Positions 34,622-47,981 of a stretch of 64,000 nucleotides of DNA are shown piece by piece. This stretch comes from Eleginops maclovinus. Lineage: Eukaryota > Chordata > Actinopteri > Perciformes > Eleginopidae. The position numbers and the translations under genes are program-made. Within the stretch, counting starts at the first letter, position 1. Every line of letters begins with the position of its first letter. The stretch lies in assembly GCF_036324505.1 (NCBI RefSeq), contig NC_086363.1:12228653-12292652 (forward strand), in the 5' to 3' direction. The notes under the pieces are model-generated. The model saw only the letters and a list, made by a program, of their open reading frames with translations. It was not told the origin of the DNA and made no database searches.

Positions 34622-34878
34622 GTAAGTACAGTATTCACTCTCCTATTTGCTCTGCTTTGGTCTCCACCATCTCCTCTCGGGAAATATCTGACTTTTTAGC
34701 CGCTAAATGCTCCACAATGTTCACCAGCTGAAGCTAACTGTGTCTGTCTACCAGTTAGTGCAACTTGTGTATTTCACCAACAAATATCAATTGTTAAAAA
34801 TAAAAATAAGGATAAAAGCAAATTTAACCAGTAGCTTCTGTCACATATTTGCATGGCACTTTCCAATTTATTGTTTGA

Positions 34879-35045
34879 TAAATAAGATAAGATGGACTTT
34901 ATTCATCCCAAATTGGGAAATTATTTTTGTTGCAGCAGGATAAAAAACAAGGCTTTGCAGAGAGTAGAAATAAAATAGTAGAAATAAACAATTCCAAAAT
35001 GTAACACATCTCAAAATAGAAATGAAACAGCATTTGAGAGTTACA
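34879..35045 (+). mobile_element. LINE 3'-tail-like fragment
   Basis: Begins ataagataagatggacttta, then ttcatcccaaattgggaaat and gttgcagcaggataaaa, sharing ordered blocks with 3900-4100. Typical of the 3' end of a fish non-LTR element; no ORF. Confidence 0.6.
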
Positions 35046-35942
35046 GTTACCAACATTTCTGTTTATTTTTAACTGCAGTTACATCCTTTCTTATTTTCGC
35101 TTCTTATCATGGAGATCAAGTAGTTTTCAGTTCAGTTTATAAACTACTAAAAGATGTACCGGAAACAAGTTGGTGTGGGCGTATAGAGTTATTAATAAAA
35201 ACGTATGAATATCTAAGAAGAGATTTGAATAATACAAATGTAGATTCTTCAACTCTTCCTGGCTTTGAGACTGTATCAGGCTAACCACCTCGATGTTATG
35301 TTGCTAGAAGTCTCACACACTGCTGCTTTTCACCTGCAGTTTTATTTGACCACATCTAAACAAGCTAACAAGCTGGCAGGAAACCAAACGCAGCCTGTGT
35401 TCGCTCTGAAGTCCTCGGGGAACGTTCATATTCGCTGCCAACGCTTCTTAGTTCTCGCTGGGAAACGTATCCCTGCCCTCGGTGTGGTCTTGACAGCCGC
35501 TCGCTCAGATCCCAGCCGTCAGTTCTCCTGTGATAAAGACTGATTTGAAAACACACCATTAGTCTTTTCTCAGAGGAGGGAAGGCGGGCTTTAGTGATAA
35601 AATCAAACAAGCCTAATTTGGCTGCTGAGAAGGGCCCGGCTCTTCAAGTGATGCTGTCGTCCACATTGATGCTATCGATCCGCTTTGTTGTTTCTGCGAT
35701 TGATCACGAGTTAAAGGGTTTATTTTCGGAGAGGAAGAGCATGTGTGTGTCTCTGTCTTCTTTTGTGTTTGTTTTCTGATTGACTGGGTCACAATGGAGT
35801 TATTTCAGGAGGATTTACACACACCGCTCTGTGTTTTTTACTGTGATCAAAGAAATAATGACTTTGTATTCTGTGTGTGTTTGTGTGTGGGTTCTCTTAT
35901 TGATCAGCCTAATGGAGGCTTGTGAGTGCTTCTAAATGTGTT
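35046..35942. other. intergenic, no recognised feature
   Basis: Mixed composition with a short GT-rich part near 35870. No exon supported. Confidence 0.5.
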
Positions 35943-36050
35943 AGAAATCACGCAAAAACACCTTTCTATCTATAAGAAAAGATAAGATTAATTAAGTAAT
36001 TCTTATCTTATCTTTTCTTATAGATAGAAAGCAGTTTTTGTGTGATTTCT
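35943..36050. repeat. long imperfect hairpin (46-bp arms)
   Basis: 35943-35988 pairs with 36005-36050 in inverted orientation with only a few mismatches, around a 16-nt AT-rich loop. The core ctttctatctataagaaaag pairs perfectly. The direct repeat ttctaaatgt occurs at 35930-35939 and 36047-36056. Probably a fold-back MITE. Confidence 0.85.
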
Positions 36051-39000
36051 AAATGTATTTAGCTGCCTTTATATTCCAAAATGGCATGTTTAATTAAAGC
36101 AGAGTAAGAAAGTAAATACCCTCAGAAGAGACACGCTTTGCATTATTTATGAAACATGACTGATTTAAACATTTAAGGGACTCTTGCGGATACAGGAAGT
36201 GAAACTCTTGTATGAAATCTCTCGGTAAATCTCCTCTGAGCAGCCGTAACTCTGGCTAAATGTTTCCTCCAGATCAGATTAAGCTTCTCCCATGATGCCC
36301 GGGGAGGAATCTTGTACCGTTGAGCAAGCTTCGTCTGCGAAGAATAATGAAATTGCAAAAAAAAAAAAAAGTGTTTCTGTTTCTCTGCAGCTCCAGAGTT
36401 TCTATTTCTCTCTCTTGTTATCTCCTATTTTCTCTGGTGTACTGATGCCACAAAAAAGAACCGCACTTTTGACCGATTTACTGACAAAAGTTTGGAGGAC
36501 AAAATAACTCAGATAGGAAGCTGCTGCTTGATCATGAGAGCTTGCCCTCCGGGTTAACCTCCAAACTTTCCTCCGGCTTTTTTCCCGGTATTTTTCTGCT
36601 CGTGTTTAGTTTGCCAACACTCAGAATAATAATCCTCCCTCCTCGCTGTGTGTCTGCTGCTGTAGTCAGGCTGCAGTCCTCCAGTTTGTAGCTGTGTGTG
36701 TGTGTGTGTGTGCAGTCCGATGTGTGGGTGGATGGTTGTCTGTCGTCAGCACTGTGGGAACGGATCCGGTGTTTCATTGATCATGCAGAGATGAAATCAC
36801 CTCGACTCCCTCCGTCTCTTTCTCATGATGCCAAGGCCCGTTAATTGATCGAAAAACAGAAATAGAAATGAATACTGCCCAGGGGTTTTTCTTGACAAAT
36901 GGGGGCGCTGATCTTGGATATAAGATAAATCAATTCTTGTGTGAAAATGACCCCCGCATACAAGATGGTACCGTGGACGTAAACAACAACACAACATAAA
37001 AACAAAGCTGTCTGACGGTTTCTATTTCGAGTAATTATACAGTTTGAAAGGAACAGAATTATTGTTTTCTGGCATCACTTTAAGATTTTATCAGCATGTT
37101 GGGATGAAAGTAAGAGGGTGCAGTGCCCCTGTTACCTGGTTTAGACAAAACCGTTCAGCCCACTAGCTAAACAGACATTTGCTTTGTGTTTATCATGGCT
37201 GTTGATTGTTAAAATATCAGCTTCATTTCTGTTTGAGTTTGATTTCCATTGGTAATATGCATCCTCCAAATGCAAAATGATTGTCCTAAACAGATTTGTG
37301 TTTGATAAATATTCCAGAACACTGTTTAGTCTTGTAAGAAATATTGCATTTATGTTCCCCGCAGGACTAACAAAGACACTGGTGGGACGGATGAGATCCC
37401 ACTTTGATTCTCTGTACTCTTTCCTTGATAAAAAGCTGATTTGGACTCAAAATGTTTCACTCGTCCAAATCTACCAAAGGGAAACCCAAAGTCCTTTTGG
37501 CGATAGAACTGGCACGGTGGATGTTTTTCCACACAGATCGTGTAGAGGATGTTATTTCGCCCATAATTTCAGTTTACTCGCAGGATGTGACAACAGGCTG
37601 CAGGGGAAGTTATGGATTTCTTTGAAGTGAAAATAAGTGCCATGTTTAGTAGCTTGAGTAATGTGTTCATGCCCCTGGCCATCGTTTCAACAAATGGTTT
37701 AGTCATTTAGTATTCCTGTTAGGAATGAGGTTTTTATTTAATATGAGACATTTAAAGAGCTGGTGTTTGAAAATACTGAAGTGGTTTGTCTGTTTGTTTA
37801 TTAAAAAAAACTGAGCTTACAGAGTAGTTCATTTATTGTTAGTCAATCAACAGATATCTCACCTACTTAGATAGTGGAATAAGCATTATGCAGACAAAAA
37901 GTAAATAGCTGGTTTTATGTGAATTGATGTTACATTTAAGTATACTTTGTCGTGTAAAAACCAATTGCCACATGAATCAATAATGACTCATTACTTTGCC
38001 GGCCTTAATTTATCCATCAAATAGACATCTATTTCTATAGATATATTGTATGTATAAACACAGTAGTAGAAAACACAGGCTTCTTATTAATATCACTTTA
38101 ATGTTATTTAACCTCAGTGACCTCTCTTCTCTGCTTATATTTTTATCTTTTGAGACTGAAGTAATTCATATAAATCCAACCATCCGTTTCTAAATTAATG
38201 TCTCCTAATTAATATACTCGCCCTTAATTTACTGTCAATAGTTTTCTTAAGAGGACCCTCTCCTGGGTTCGGTCTGGTTTATATCCTATTCTGGATTATT
38301 TTATGTATCTGTGAATCACATGCATATTTGAGTTGAAGCAGCTAAAGTTAAGTAGGGGCAGAAATCAATCATCTGCCCACTTACAACAATACATTACTTT
38401 ATCACAGAGCATTACTAAAGGGAGAGAACAGGGAGACACTTGTTGGTTGCCTAGAGACTGCAGACACCTGACCAGAGAGCAGAGGTCAGGTCAGGTCAGG
38501 TGTTGCAGTGCATCTACGCTCCGTAGAGAACATGGAGCTGGAGGGATTTGCTGCAGAAAAACAAAACAAAACGGGGGATAACCAGGAAGTAATGACAGGA
38601 CGGATTAGGCTCTGACAGAGCAGAACAAAATGTTCAGATGTTATTCCTAATCAGCATGCATTGAGAATTTGCTCCGCCAAGCTGCAGTCAGACTGTCACT
38701 ACAGTCTCACTACAGTGTGTGGGTGTGCAAGGGGGGGGATGATGATAGGAAAGTGGCTGAGGATCATAGACCATCGAGTCCCACATGTGATTTAAAGGCA
38801 CTAATGGCATACGCTGGGTATTCAAAGAGTATAAATGTTAGTATATCGACTGTGCACAGCTTATACAAATGTGAATTGTTATTTCTATCGTAGGTTCACT
38901 TCTTATTAGGGCTTCGAAGATGATCAAAAAGCAATCAAAAACCCAATTTTCCGAAGGATTGTAGTGCTGCATAGACGTCTCGGCCTACCAATCGTATTTA

Positions 39001-39448
39001 ATCGCTAAATAAAATGTGTTTGTGCGGTATAGATCGTCTTTAAAAGATCACACAATGATTCATTTAAATGTATTTTTCAATCATAATGATGAAGAAATAA
39101 TCAATCCCTCAAATATCATCATTCAAATTTCAATATCACTGAAATACAATTGTTATATTTTCCCGATCGCCCAGTGGTGTTTTGATATGCTTACAGAGGG
39201 TGTGTGTTTATCTACTTGAGTGGAAGTGTGTTTGTGTCTCTCCAACTTTCTTCCTTCTGTCTCTTGTTTTCCTTCCAGTTGTCATAGCAACCTCTTGGCC
39301 TTTTTAGCATAAGTTACATCGGTGGACGCCGATGTTGCTCATTTCCATAGTTACCGGGGCTTTGTTAATGAGATTTGGAGCTTCCGGCATTATGTAAGAG
39401 ATGTGACATTTACCTACAATCACAGACACTCAGCTGCACTAATATATT

Positions 39449-39450
<2 letters not shown>
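36051..39450. other. intergenic, no gene recognised
   Basis: No convincing splice-bounded open frame. Contains overlapping AGGTCA half-sites at 38483-38500 and a short GT tract at 36692-36712. Confidence 0.5.
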
Positions 39451-39523
<73 letters not shown>

Positions 39524-39540
39524 ACACACACACACACACA
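39451..39540. repeat. (CA)n microsatellite
   Basis: About 45 CA units with one interruption (cata), followed 60 nt later by a CT-rich stretch at 39599-39636. Confidence 0.97.
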
Positions 39541-40554
39541 CTTTCCTACAGTATAGCTGCTGTCAGTCAGGGGTTTAACGTTCATTTGCGCGCTCTATCT
39601 CTTCTCTCTCTCTCTCTCTCCCTCTCCCTCTCTCTGAAGAAGCCTCCGGCGCAGGACCTGATTTATCGTTCAGGGTGGGATTTAACATGCTAATTGATTT
39701 CCTCTGCAAGATTTGACATCATATATCTTGAGTAATTACTTTTATACATTAGTGTATTCCATTTCTCTTCCATCAGAGGTAATATAGCTCTCTTCAGCTT
39801 GCTCCGTAGAGGCATCATTCATTCTGTGACGATTTAAAGTCACATAATGTTTGCCGTAATGTATGTTTGATTGAGTGTTTCCGGACTCAATTTAAAGTGT
39901 TCGAAGTGAGGTTTTTTTTGCGTTATGCATAAGTCTATTAATAGAGATTTCATTCTTTACACAGTATCAATTGCTTTCAAGCTTAATAAGTAACCTAAAT
40001 GATTGATTGGAACTTACATCTTCCCAGATAAGTTGTCTGTTGAACAGAAACACAGGTCTTGTGTTATTATGGGAAATGTTGCAAGTCACTTTCAAGATGC
40101 CCTGATTTTACAGTTGATTCTCCAGAACATATATACTGTATATCAAACTGTTGCACTAGGACATTAAATCCTCCTACTCTCTCTACTGGCATCAGATACT
40201 TAAACTAAACAAATGAACATCCCACCCTGATCGATCACTGTTCTTGTCTCTGTGTTACCGAGAGACTGTAGTTCTGATCTGATATGATCCAGTGTAACTA
40301 CAGAGCCCCGAGTTGCTTGTGAAGAAACTGCAGCAGAAATGTAGTGAGGGTTGTTTTCTTGTTGTCAACCCATCAAATTAGATTAAAGAAGGTATACTCA
40401 TTTCAACATCTCTGCCATAATTAGGTAGCTCAGTTTAAAAAAAGAGGCCGACAGTAAGTGTTGTTGCAACTCCTCCTGGTTGTTGATATTTTTTACATCA
40501 TTAAGTTATATGAAGATGTTTCTTCTTTGTTCTCCTTGTATTAAGACTCAAATC
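39541..40554. other. intergenic, no gene recognised
   Basis: AT-rich, nothing recognisable beyond the CT stretch. Confidence 0.5.
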
Positions 40555-40760
40555 GTAGGGACTTGGCTTGGAAGCCAAAAGGTCGCCAGTTCAAGTCCCC
40601 GAACGGACCAAGTGTGAAGTATGGCCTGATACTTTTAAAGATAGTATGACCACTGGGCACTGCCTACGGGCTTCCTTAGCAAGGCACCAGACCCCTACAC
40701 CACCAAATATCAGTGTGTGTGTGCGCTGCTACTCTATGTTCATGTGTCACGACTAAAAGT
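40555..40760 (+). mobile_element. tRNA-derived SINE (diverged copy)
   Basis: Shares with the 44.6-kb SINE the blocks gcttggaagccaaaaggtcg, agttcaagtccccgaac (B box region) and agcaaggcacc. Diverged and partial. Confidence 0.6.
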
Positions 40761-42607
40761 TTTAGAACCAGAAGAAAACAACACTTATGATATCAAAAAT
40801 CTAAGTCAATCTCTAGTCTTATATCCCGACATCAATATATTTGTTATATTGTGCAACATAGTGCCTAGTTATCAGATTACAAAATCTTCCAGCATAACTT
40901 GTATTTTTTTGTACCTGTTGCAGTCAACCTCTGTCGTACAGATTACAGTCTGTGTCAGTTGTCTTTCCTAACATCTCAGTCTCCGTTCTGTTTACATGGT
41001 TTGCCCTTTGGCTGTTTCTGCTGGTTTTCAGCAGAGCATCAATAAGGAAAGAGCAGAGCAAAATCCAGGCTTGAAAAGAGTCAAATGTGAAGGCAGACTG
41101 AGCAGAATGAGGAGAGAGAGGAGAGAGACAGAAAGAAGGAAATGAGTCCAATGTTCCCCTCGCACATACATTAGTGAGTACATGAGTACAAACTGTTCAA
41201 TACTGCTCTGTCTCTCTCTGACAGCATGTCCTGCTGCTTAACTGTTAAGCTGGTGTTAAGGAGAAGGACAAAAGTGGGTGAGATAATGGCACATTAAACA
41301 GTAATTAGCTGTCAGTCTGTGATATGTGTATAGATTGACAGGTCTCAGGGTGAGGGAACGCAAATTAGGAGAAGGAAGACAACGAGGAAATCTGTTATAC
41401 CAAAATCTGCCTGCGATTTGTAATGGAAAAGGGGAAAGTGTGTTCAGAGAGATTAAAGCTGCCGGAGACAAATAGTGAGACAAAAAACGAGGAAAGGATG
41501 GTGGGTGGGAGTGTGAGACAGAGGGAGAGTGAAGGAAGAGGAGATAGAAAAATGGAAAGCATGCAGGGAAATATCTTGCATCTCCCGTTAATTAAATCTA
41601 TCACATAGTCAGTCAGGGAGATTGAGAGCAGGATTGACAGGAAAGGGGGGGGGGCAGGGGTGAGGAGAGGAGTCAGAAAACTGTTGAAATTCTAATTAAT
41701 CCGTTAATGAAGATGTTGTTCAAAGAGGGATGGATTGACAGGCAAACTGAGTATAGGGAAGGAGAGGAGCAGACATGAGCGGTGGAGAGACCTGGTGGGC
41801 GGGTGAGAGAGAGAGAGATGTGATGAAAGAGACCTGAGGGAATAGGACACGGGGGAGGAGGGCTGAGGAGAGAAGGAACCAGTTGGAAGTGAGGAAAGTA
41901 CATGATAATGGGGGAAAAAAAGAGGACATGTAATCGAAGCTGGTTTATATTGAATTAAAACTTAGAGAGGTGCGGGGGGGGGGGGGGGGGCACTTAACGT
42001 GGGGGGCGGGGGGTAATAAAGCTGACAGAGAGGAAGGAGGGGGGCTTTTCAGCAGCTAATTTTGTTTCCATGGTGACGATTTAGCATCAGGGTCGACAGG
42101 GCTGTTGCATAAGAGCGGCCAGTGGCATCATGAATTCTGTTTACACACACAAACATGCACACATCTTCGGGGTGGACACACTCCGTCACGGCAGAGATGG
42201 AGTTATGATTTCACGCTGCCGGTTTCATGCTTCTGTCTGCAGCTCCTGGTCACTGATCTTCTGCTGTAAACCCTGTGATTAAGTTCTGCTGTGCTGCAGA
42301 TAAACATTAATAATATTATTCCAGCTGGAAATGCGGAACATTAGAAAATACACAGTATCGCCCGGAGCGGAGACTCGGATAAATGGATAAACAATGAGCT
42401 CATATGAGGAACTCAAATCTGATAGAAAATGACTGTTTGTTTTAAAGCCTGCTGATGACATAATCCAGGACAGACAGCATTTATCAGATAAATATCTCCA
42501 GAGTGTTTACCCACGGTCTGACACTTCCTTATCTTTATTACATCGCATTACTCATGTTGCTCCAGATCAGTCTCCCATTCGTCATATTCTATCGATCATA
42601 CAGACGT
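40761..42607. other. intergenic, purine-rich in part
   Basis: 41100-41930 is strongly purine-rich (G/A) on the + strand, which explains the apparent minus-strand frames. A run of about 18 G sits near 41973-41990. No gene recognised. Confidence 0.5.
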
Positions 42608-42785
42608 GGAAAAACTTAAGACCCCTCCAAACTTTTCTTAAATCTTTATATGGCAGCCAGTCCAGTGTCTGTTGAATTCCAACACAGAGAAACATTTTCA
42701 GTAGTTTAGAAAATACAATAACATAAAATAAAAAATAATTGAACTAGAAGACTATAAATAATAAAACAAGAGAAAACGATAATGC
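42608..42785 (-). mobile_element. Tc1/mariner-like MITE, diverged inverted copy
   Basis: In reverse orientation it matches the 47600-47804 element: ttaaatctttatatggcagc, gttgaattccaacacagaga and cagtagtttagaaaatacaa correspond to its complementary blocks. Ends are degraded. Confidence 0.6.
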
Positions 42786-44636
42786 TAACCCTGCTTTTAA
42801 TAACAGTAAATATGAAGGTTAAATTTGAAGCTTGTTATAGAAATAAGTTATTGGGATTTGTTAGAAAATGTTTTAAATTTGAAATGACTAAATTGATTTG
42901 AAATTGGGCTCATTAACACATGAATACTGTGTCATAGATTTTAACATATATCTTTGAGAAGTACAATATAAGACAAGCAAAAGTTTAATTTGTGGGCCAT
43001 ATTCCGGTCGGGTCGATGATCATGTTGCTTTTGTCATACGAAGCCAGATTGAATTAAAGAACTACTTTTTTCCAGAGTGCCGTGGTTCATTGTTTATGTG
43101 GTTCAGCGGCATTCACCGCCCGCAGCAGTGCTGCTCGTCCACCGGCGTTTAGTCTGCCGTTAGCTCAAGGCAACGGCCGCTGGAAAGTATTCACCATCTG
43201 ACTGTCACACGAGCAGCTGATGCATACCCCCCCGACCCCATCAGTGAATGTGGTTCTGAATTGACGCTGTTTGGCATCACAATGCTGTTATGAAAGTGTG
43301 TCTGGTATAAAAACGGGTGATGTTAGCATAGCAGCCGAAGCTAATCTGACTACCTTGATTACTTGTTGCTTATCTAGCCTGGATGCCATCACCACTCAAC
43401 ATTCAGAAAATAAGTTTGGAATTTGCCAAGACTGACCCTGACAAAAAAAACAGAGTAAAGTGTGAAGTTGTCAGTTCATTTTTTCTCCATCCGTTATGAT
43501 ATTTACAACCGCACATGTTCAGAGGGGTGGCTCCACTCTTTTAGACTTCATAAGGTTTTATTAGTCAAGCACTTGAAGTTAAATAGCGTTTTTCTCTTCT
43601 TGAATTTGTTCTTGACACATTGATGTGAGTATAGTTGCAGGAGAACGACTCACGAGAAACACAAGCTGAAGCTACACGCTGTATTCAAGTGGAAGAGGAA
43701 GAACACGGGAGAAAAGGTGAAGGAGAAAAGCTTTACTTACTAGTTTAACGTCACATTCGCAAACATTAATTCATCTCAGAGAGAGAGAGAGAGAGAGCTG
43801 TGATTTGAAAGGGTGGCTTGTAATTGAAGTCTCTTTTATTAGTTACTTTGAAATGTGAGTTGCAGATTCACATTTAGGCTGGCGGGGACTGAGAGGATGG
43901 AGGGAGGCAGAAATACAAAGAGAGGATGTGTGTGAGCGAGAGATTAAAAGGATGGACTGAAAGGTTATCTCATCCCCCCGATGACGCTCTTGTACTGAGA
44001 GGGGTCGTTTTAGACAAAAGAGAGGAGCAGGGGGTGTTAGGAGAGGGAGGTGGGGAGGAGGGGTTTGGTGGCTGGGCTTAGGAGGTTACAAAGAAAGTAA
44101 GTAGAGATAAAGGGAATGAGAAAGATGGAAAATGGGACAGTACTCGCCTGTCTCAGTTTCACTTTTTCATTTATTTATCCCCTCTTTTCTCTTCTTTTCC
44201 GCACTCATAGACCTCCGTTTTCTTCCCTTTCATCCCTCCAGTCGGCTTGGCCCTTCTTTTAATTTTGTAATTCAGACACAAGTTGTACCCCTACTGCAAT
44301 TGCTTGAAAGTGTAATGTCAAGTTAAAGCTCCTCTAGTAAAAGAGACTATACAGTATACCGCCATGCACATTGATAATGTTAACATGCTAATGCTGCCAA
44401 GAAAATAACGCTGGCTTTAGTGATTTTACTTTATCCGATAATTACAGACTTTTGATTCGGAAACATATTCACAAGTCCGACCTGTTTTAATCTGTCCAGT
44501 CATAGTGTCCCGTGAAAGTAATTCTCTTTTAAAATAGGCTAAAATAACGTATGTAATGTCTTCTTGTCCTTCTATTTTAAAATGAGCATGGTCAACGACG
44601 CATGAGTTTAGTCGCAGTTTTTTACTATGGGATTCA
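42786..44636. other. intergenic, no gene recognised
   Basis: Mixed AT-rich and purine-rich sequence, with a short (GA)n run near 43780-43797. Confidence 0.5.
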
Positions 44637-44958
44637 GCAGTGGCTCAGTCAGTAGGGGCTTGGACTGGGAATCGTAGGGTCGCCGGTTCAAGTCCCCGAA
44701 CAGACTTGCAAATATGGAAGGTGGACTGCTACTTGGAGAGGTCCCAGTTCACCTCCTAGGCCCTGCTGCGGTGCCCTTGAGCAAGGCACCGGACACCTCC
44801 AATCCCCCCTCCCTATTGCTCCCCGGGCGCTGCACAATAGCTGCCCACTGCTCCTAGTACTAGGATGGGTTAAATGCAGAGGTCAAATTTCACTGTGTGT
44901 GCTCTGCTGTGTGCATGTATGTGATAAAGAGGGTTTCATCCTCCGATTCTATCTTCTA
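44637..44958 (+). mobile_element. tRNA-derived SINE, full-length
   Basis: tRNA-like head (cagtggctcagtcagtaggg, A box region; B box ggttcaagtcc), a conserved centre tgcccttgagcaaggcaccg, and tail ending gggtttcatcctccgattct. A second, nearly identical copy is at 48697. The GAGCAAGGCAC core is typical of teleost tRNA SINEs; a V-SINE link is a guess. Confidence 0.85.
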
Positions 44959-47321
44959 GTTATGATTATGGAACAAATATTATGGTAAACATGTCCCAAT
45001 GACTCTGTGATGATCTGAAAGGAGTCGGCCTCTGAATAAAATGTCACTCACTCTGCGACACTTTGTGTGGAAAGTGCACATGCATCATTTTGTGTGTGCA
45101 TCATCTCGCCTCTAGCCTGTTCCAGTTTGCCTTTTGCCTCTCTCATCCCTTTTGTATCTTTAAATCATCACAGACCAGGCAGTTTTGAAAGCAGTTATTT
45201 CTTGCTGAAGCAGTGTGTATTAAAAGTACCTTTGAGTAGTTTTATAGCAAACAGTTACACGATTCAGGGGAATTATGAGGGTATACAGTCCGATATTCCT
45301 TTGAAGGTAAGCCACCATACACACAAATACGCACTGACACATTCACAGCTGTCATTCGATGTTCCTTCCAAGTACAAGCCTTTGAAATGGCTTGCTTGCA
45401 TTTATTTTTCTTTGAAATGTAGTGATATAAAGGTATCTCTATAATGAAGGACACCATGAGACAGCCAGATTCCTTTAAGAATAAATTGAGGATTAGACAG
45501 ATCAGTGTCTTTAACCCTGTTTAATGTAGTAGTAATTTGTGAAAGGACTTACAGAGGAGTGATGGAGCGGGAGAAGGATGAATGCACAGAAGGGAAGCAG
45601 ACCGAGCGGGGAGGAGATAAAGTGCATCAGAAGAAAAGTAGCAGAAGAAGAAAGAAGCTCTTTGAAGGTGAATTTGTTGGATAGAAAGGACAGGAAATGT
45701 TTTCAGTACTGGGTGCAGAGGCTGATGGCAGCGACAGCATAGGGCAGATACACGGGGATATATAAAGGGTAAAGACGTTCTCTTTAAATAAAGTTACTCA
45801 CTTTTAGGCCGATTGCTTAGGATTAAACATTTCAGGATTTTCTGAAGTTCTAAATCATTTTCACAGGGTGTGTTTTCTTCAGAAAGAAAGCTCCTAAAAG
45901 ATCTCTAAAAAGCAGTTTGAGCAACATCATTTAATATTCATGGTTATAAACAGCCTGTCCCATGTGATAAATACAAGTACTATTTCAGCACTGTTAAAAC
46001 TAACCCTCTGACTGCTAGGTTTACTGCAGTTACCTATAGTCATACTTGAACTAATATAACAATTAGTCTATTTTTAGACAACCAGAGAAATCCTCTATAC
46101 CCAAATATAATTAGTCTATGAACATACATCACAAAATATTGCTGAAATGCATAAAGAAGTTTAACCGTTATAGATATATATCACAGGAAGAACTGCAAAG
46201 CAACTATTAGGGCCGTTTATTTTCTTCAATTATCTATAAAATGTCATAAAAAGGTTTCTTAAATTCCAGGGTGATCTCTTATGGCATTATTTTTCCATCA
46301 AAAAACTTCAAAATATTTGGTTCAAATATAGAAATCAACCTACTTAAGAGGCCGTTTTGCAAGAAAAATGTCAGTAAGTTATTATTGAAGCTCTAACACT
46401 TGTTATCTGTGTTACTTACACAGTGTTGTTTTATTGACCTCCTGTTTAGTTTTTAAGGCCATTCCCCAAATTACATGAATGGAAAATGCTGCAGGCCTCT
46501 CTTAACTCAATATCCCTGAGAGAGGTGAGTCACACAATTACAGTTACAAGTCACTGATTTCCTGTGTACTCCTCCATGCCCTGTAATCAAATCCTATTTA
46601 GAAAATAACAAAGTACAAAATGAACTTTTTTATGGTAATAGTAAAAGCTTAACACTATTTCTTATCCATGGTGGCAGAATGGTTGGCACTTCCGTACTAT
46701 TTCCTGAGTTAAGAGACCTCTGCGCCTAAAGGGGCCATTAATGTCCCGCTGTGTCACAGAGTACTTTGCTACATGAGCCGGTTACAAAGAAAATCACCCA
46801 CAACTATAAACATCTTTAGCCTTTCGTTGTTCCTAAATACCTACATTTCTGTTGTAGTCGGTAGTTTTATGTATTCGGGAATAGAAGAATGTTCCTAATC
46901 GTCTGTTTTCTTTGTGTCTTCATTTTGAATGTGGAAGTTTCTCATACTGTTGAATGATAACTTGCCCTCTTTTGAATAAATCACTCCTGTGTATCTTGTT
47001 TGCCATCTACACTTGAGATACCAAGAGGTTCAGTTAAGCTGATTTACACCCTGAATACATCTTTTTAATTACTGACACAAACTTTCCTGTGTCACCACAA
47101 TTCCCCTCTCTAAAATGTGATTACTCGCACGTTCCAGGATCCTGGCATTGTCCCCGATGACTCACTGTCCTTCCTGGGGCGGTTGAATAGAGCAGAGCCC
47201 TCGTTAGTGTGATCAGAATCACCTGTGCGTTTCCCTGCCTCGTTAGCATCATCAGCCACACCTGTGTTATGCTGCTGTAGAATGGCTTTCAGCATCCAGT
47301 ACTCAGATCTGATTTCAAAAT
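44959..47321. other. intergenic, no gene recognised
   Basis: AT-rich; no convincing exon. Confidence 0.5.
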
Positions 47322-47981
47322 GTTACTGAAGTAAAAGTAGAAAAGTACAAGCATCATATTGTATTTATTAGTACTCATTCTGCACAATGGCCCATTTAAG
47401 AAGTATATAAAGTACAGACATATTATCACCTAAGTGTACTTTAATTACCAAAAGTAAACAGTTTATTATGCAGGATGTTTTTTAAGTATTATATTATTAT
47501 GGTTATTATATTATCCAGGTAAGAGCATTTCAGTATTGCATTTGGTCAATGTGGCCCATATTTAAGTACTTTGTAGATTAGAAGTATAGTATTATATTAT
47601 ATACAGCCCCAGTAAAAATTAAGAGACCACTTCAGCATTATCATTTTCTCTTGGTTTATTATTTATATAATATTTTTGTATTCTATAAACTACTGAACAT
47701 TTTTCTCTGTGTTCAAATTCAACAGAAACTGGAATGGCTGCCATACATGTAGAGATAAAGATTTAAGAACAATTTGGTCTCTTAATATTTTCCTGAGCTG
47801 TATATTATATCAGCATATATGTGTACAAAGTAACTGTGAGTGTTAAACACATGTAGTAGACGAACGATATTAGCCTCTTAAATGTAGTGGAGTAGAAGTA
47901 TAAAGTACTTGAAATTGGCACATTTGTACTTTACTTAAGTACAATACTTGAGTAAATGTACTTGGTTACTTTCCACCAGTG
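47322..47981. mobile_element. teleost interspersed repeat (thymine/adenine-rich), split by a younger MITE
   Basis: Left part starts ttactgaagtaaaagtagaa; right part ends acttgagtaaatgtacttgg ttactttccaccagtg, a widely dispersed fish repeat end. It is interrupted by the Tc1/mariner-like MITE at 47600-47804. Confidence 0.6.
47600..47804 (+). mobile_element. Tc1/mariner-like MITE with TA-type ends
   Basis: Ends are inverted: left tatacagccccagtaaaaat taagagacc, right the complement beginning tatacagctcaggaaaatat. 205 bp in AT-rich target, no transposase. Confidence 0.8.

Noticed and set aside
44637..44710. possible tRNA gene
   Set aside because: tRNA-like A and B boxes belong to a SINE head; the body and tail match other SINE copies, and no intact cloverleaf is evident.
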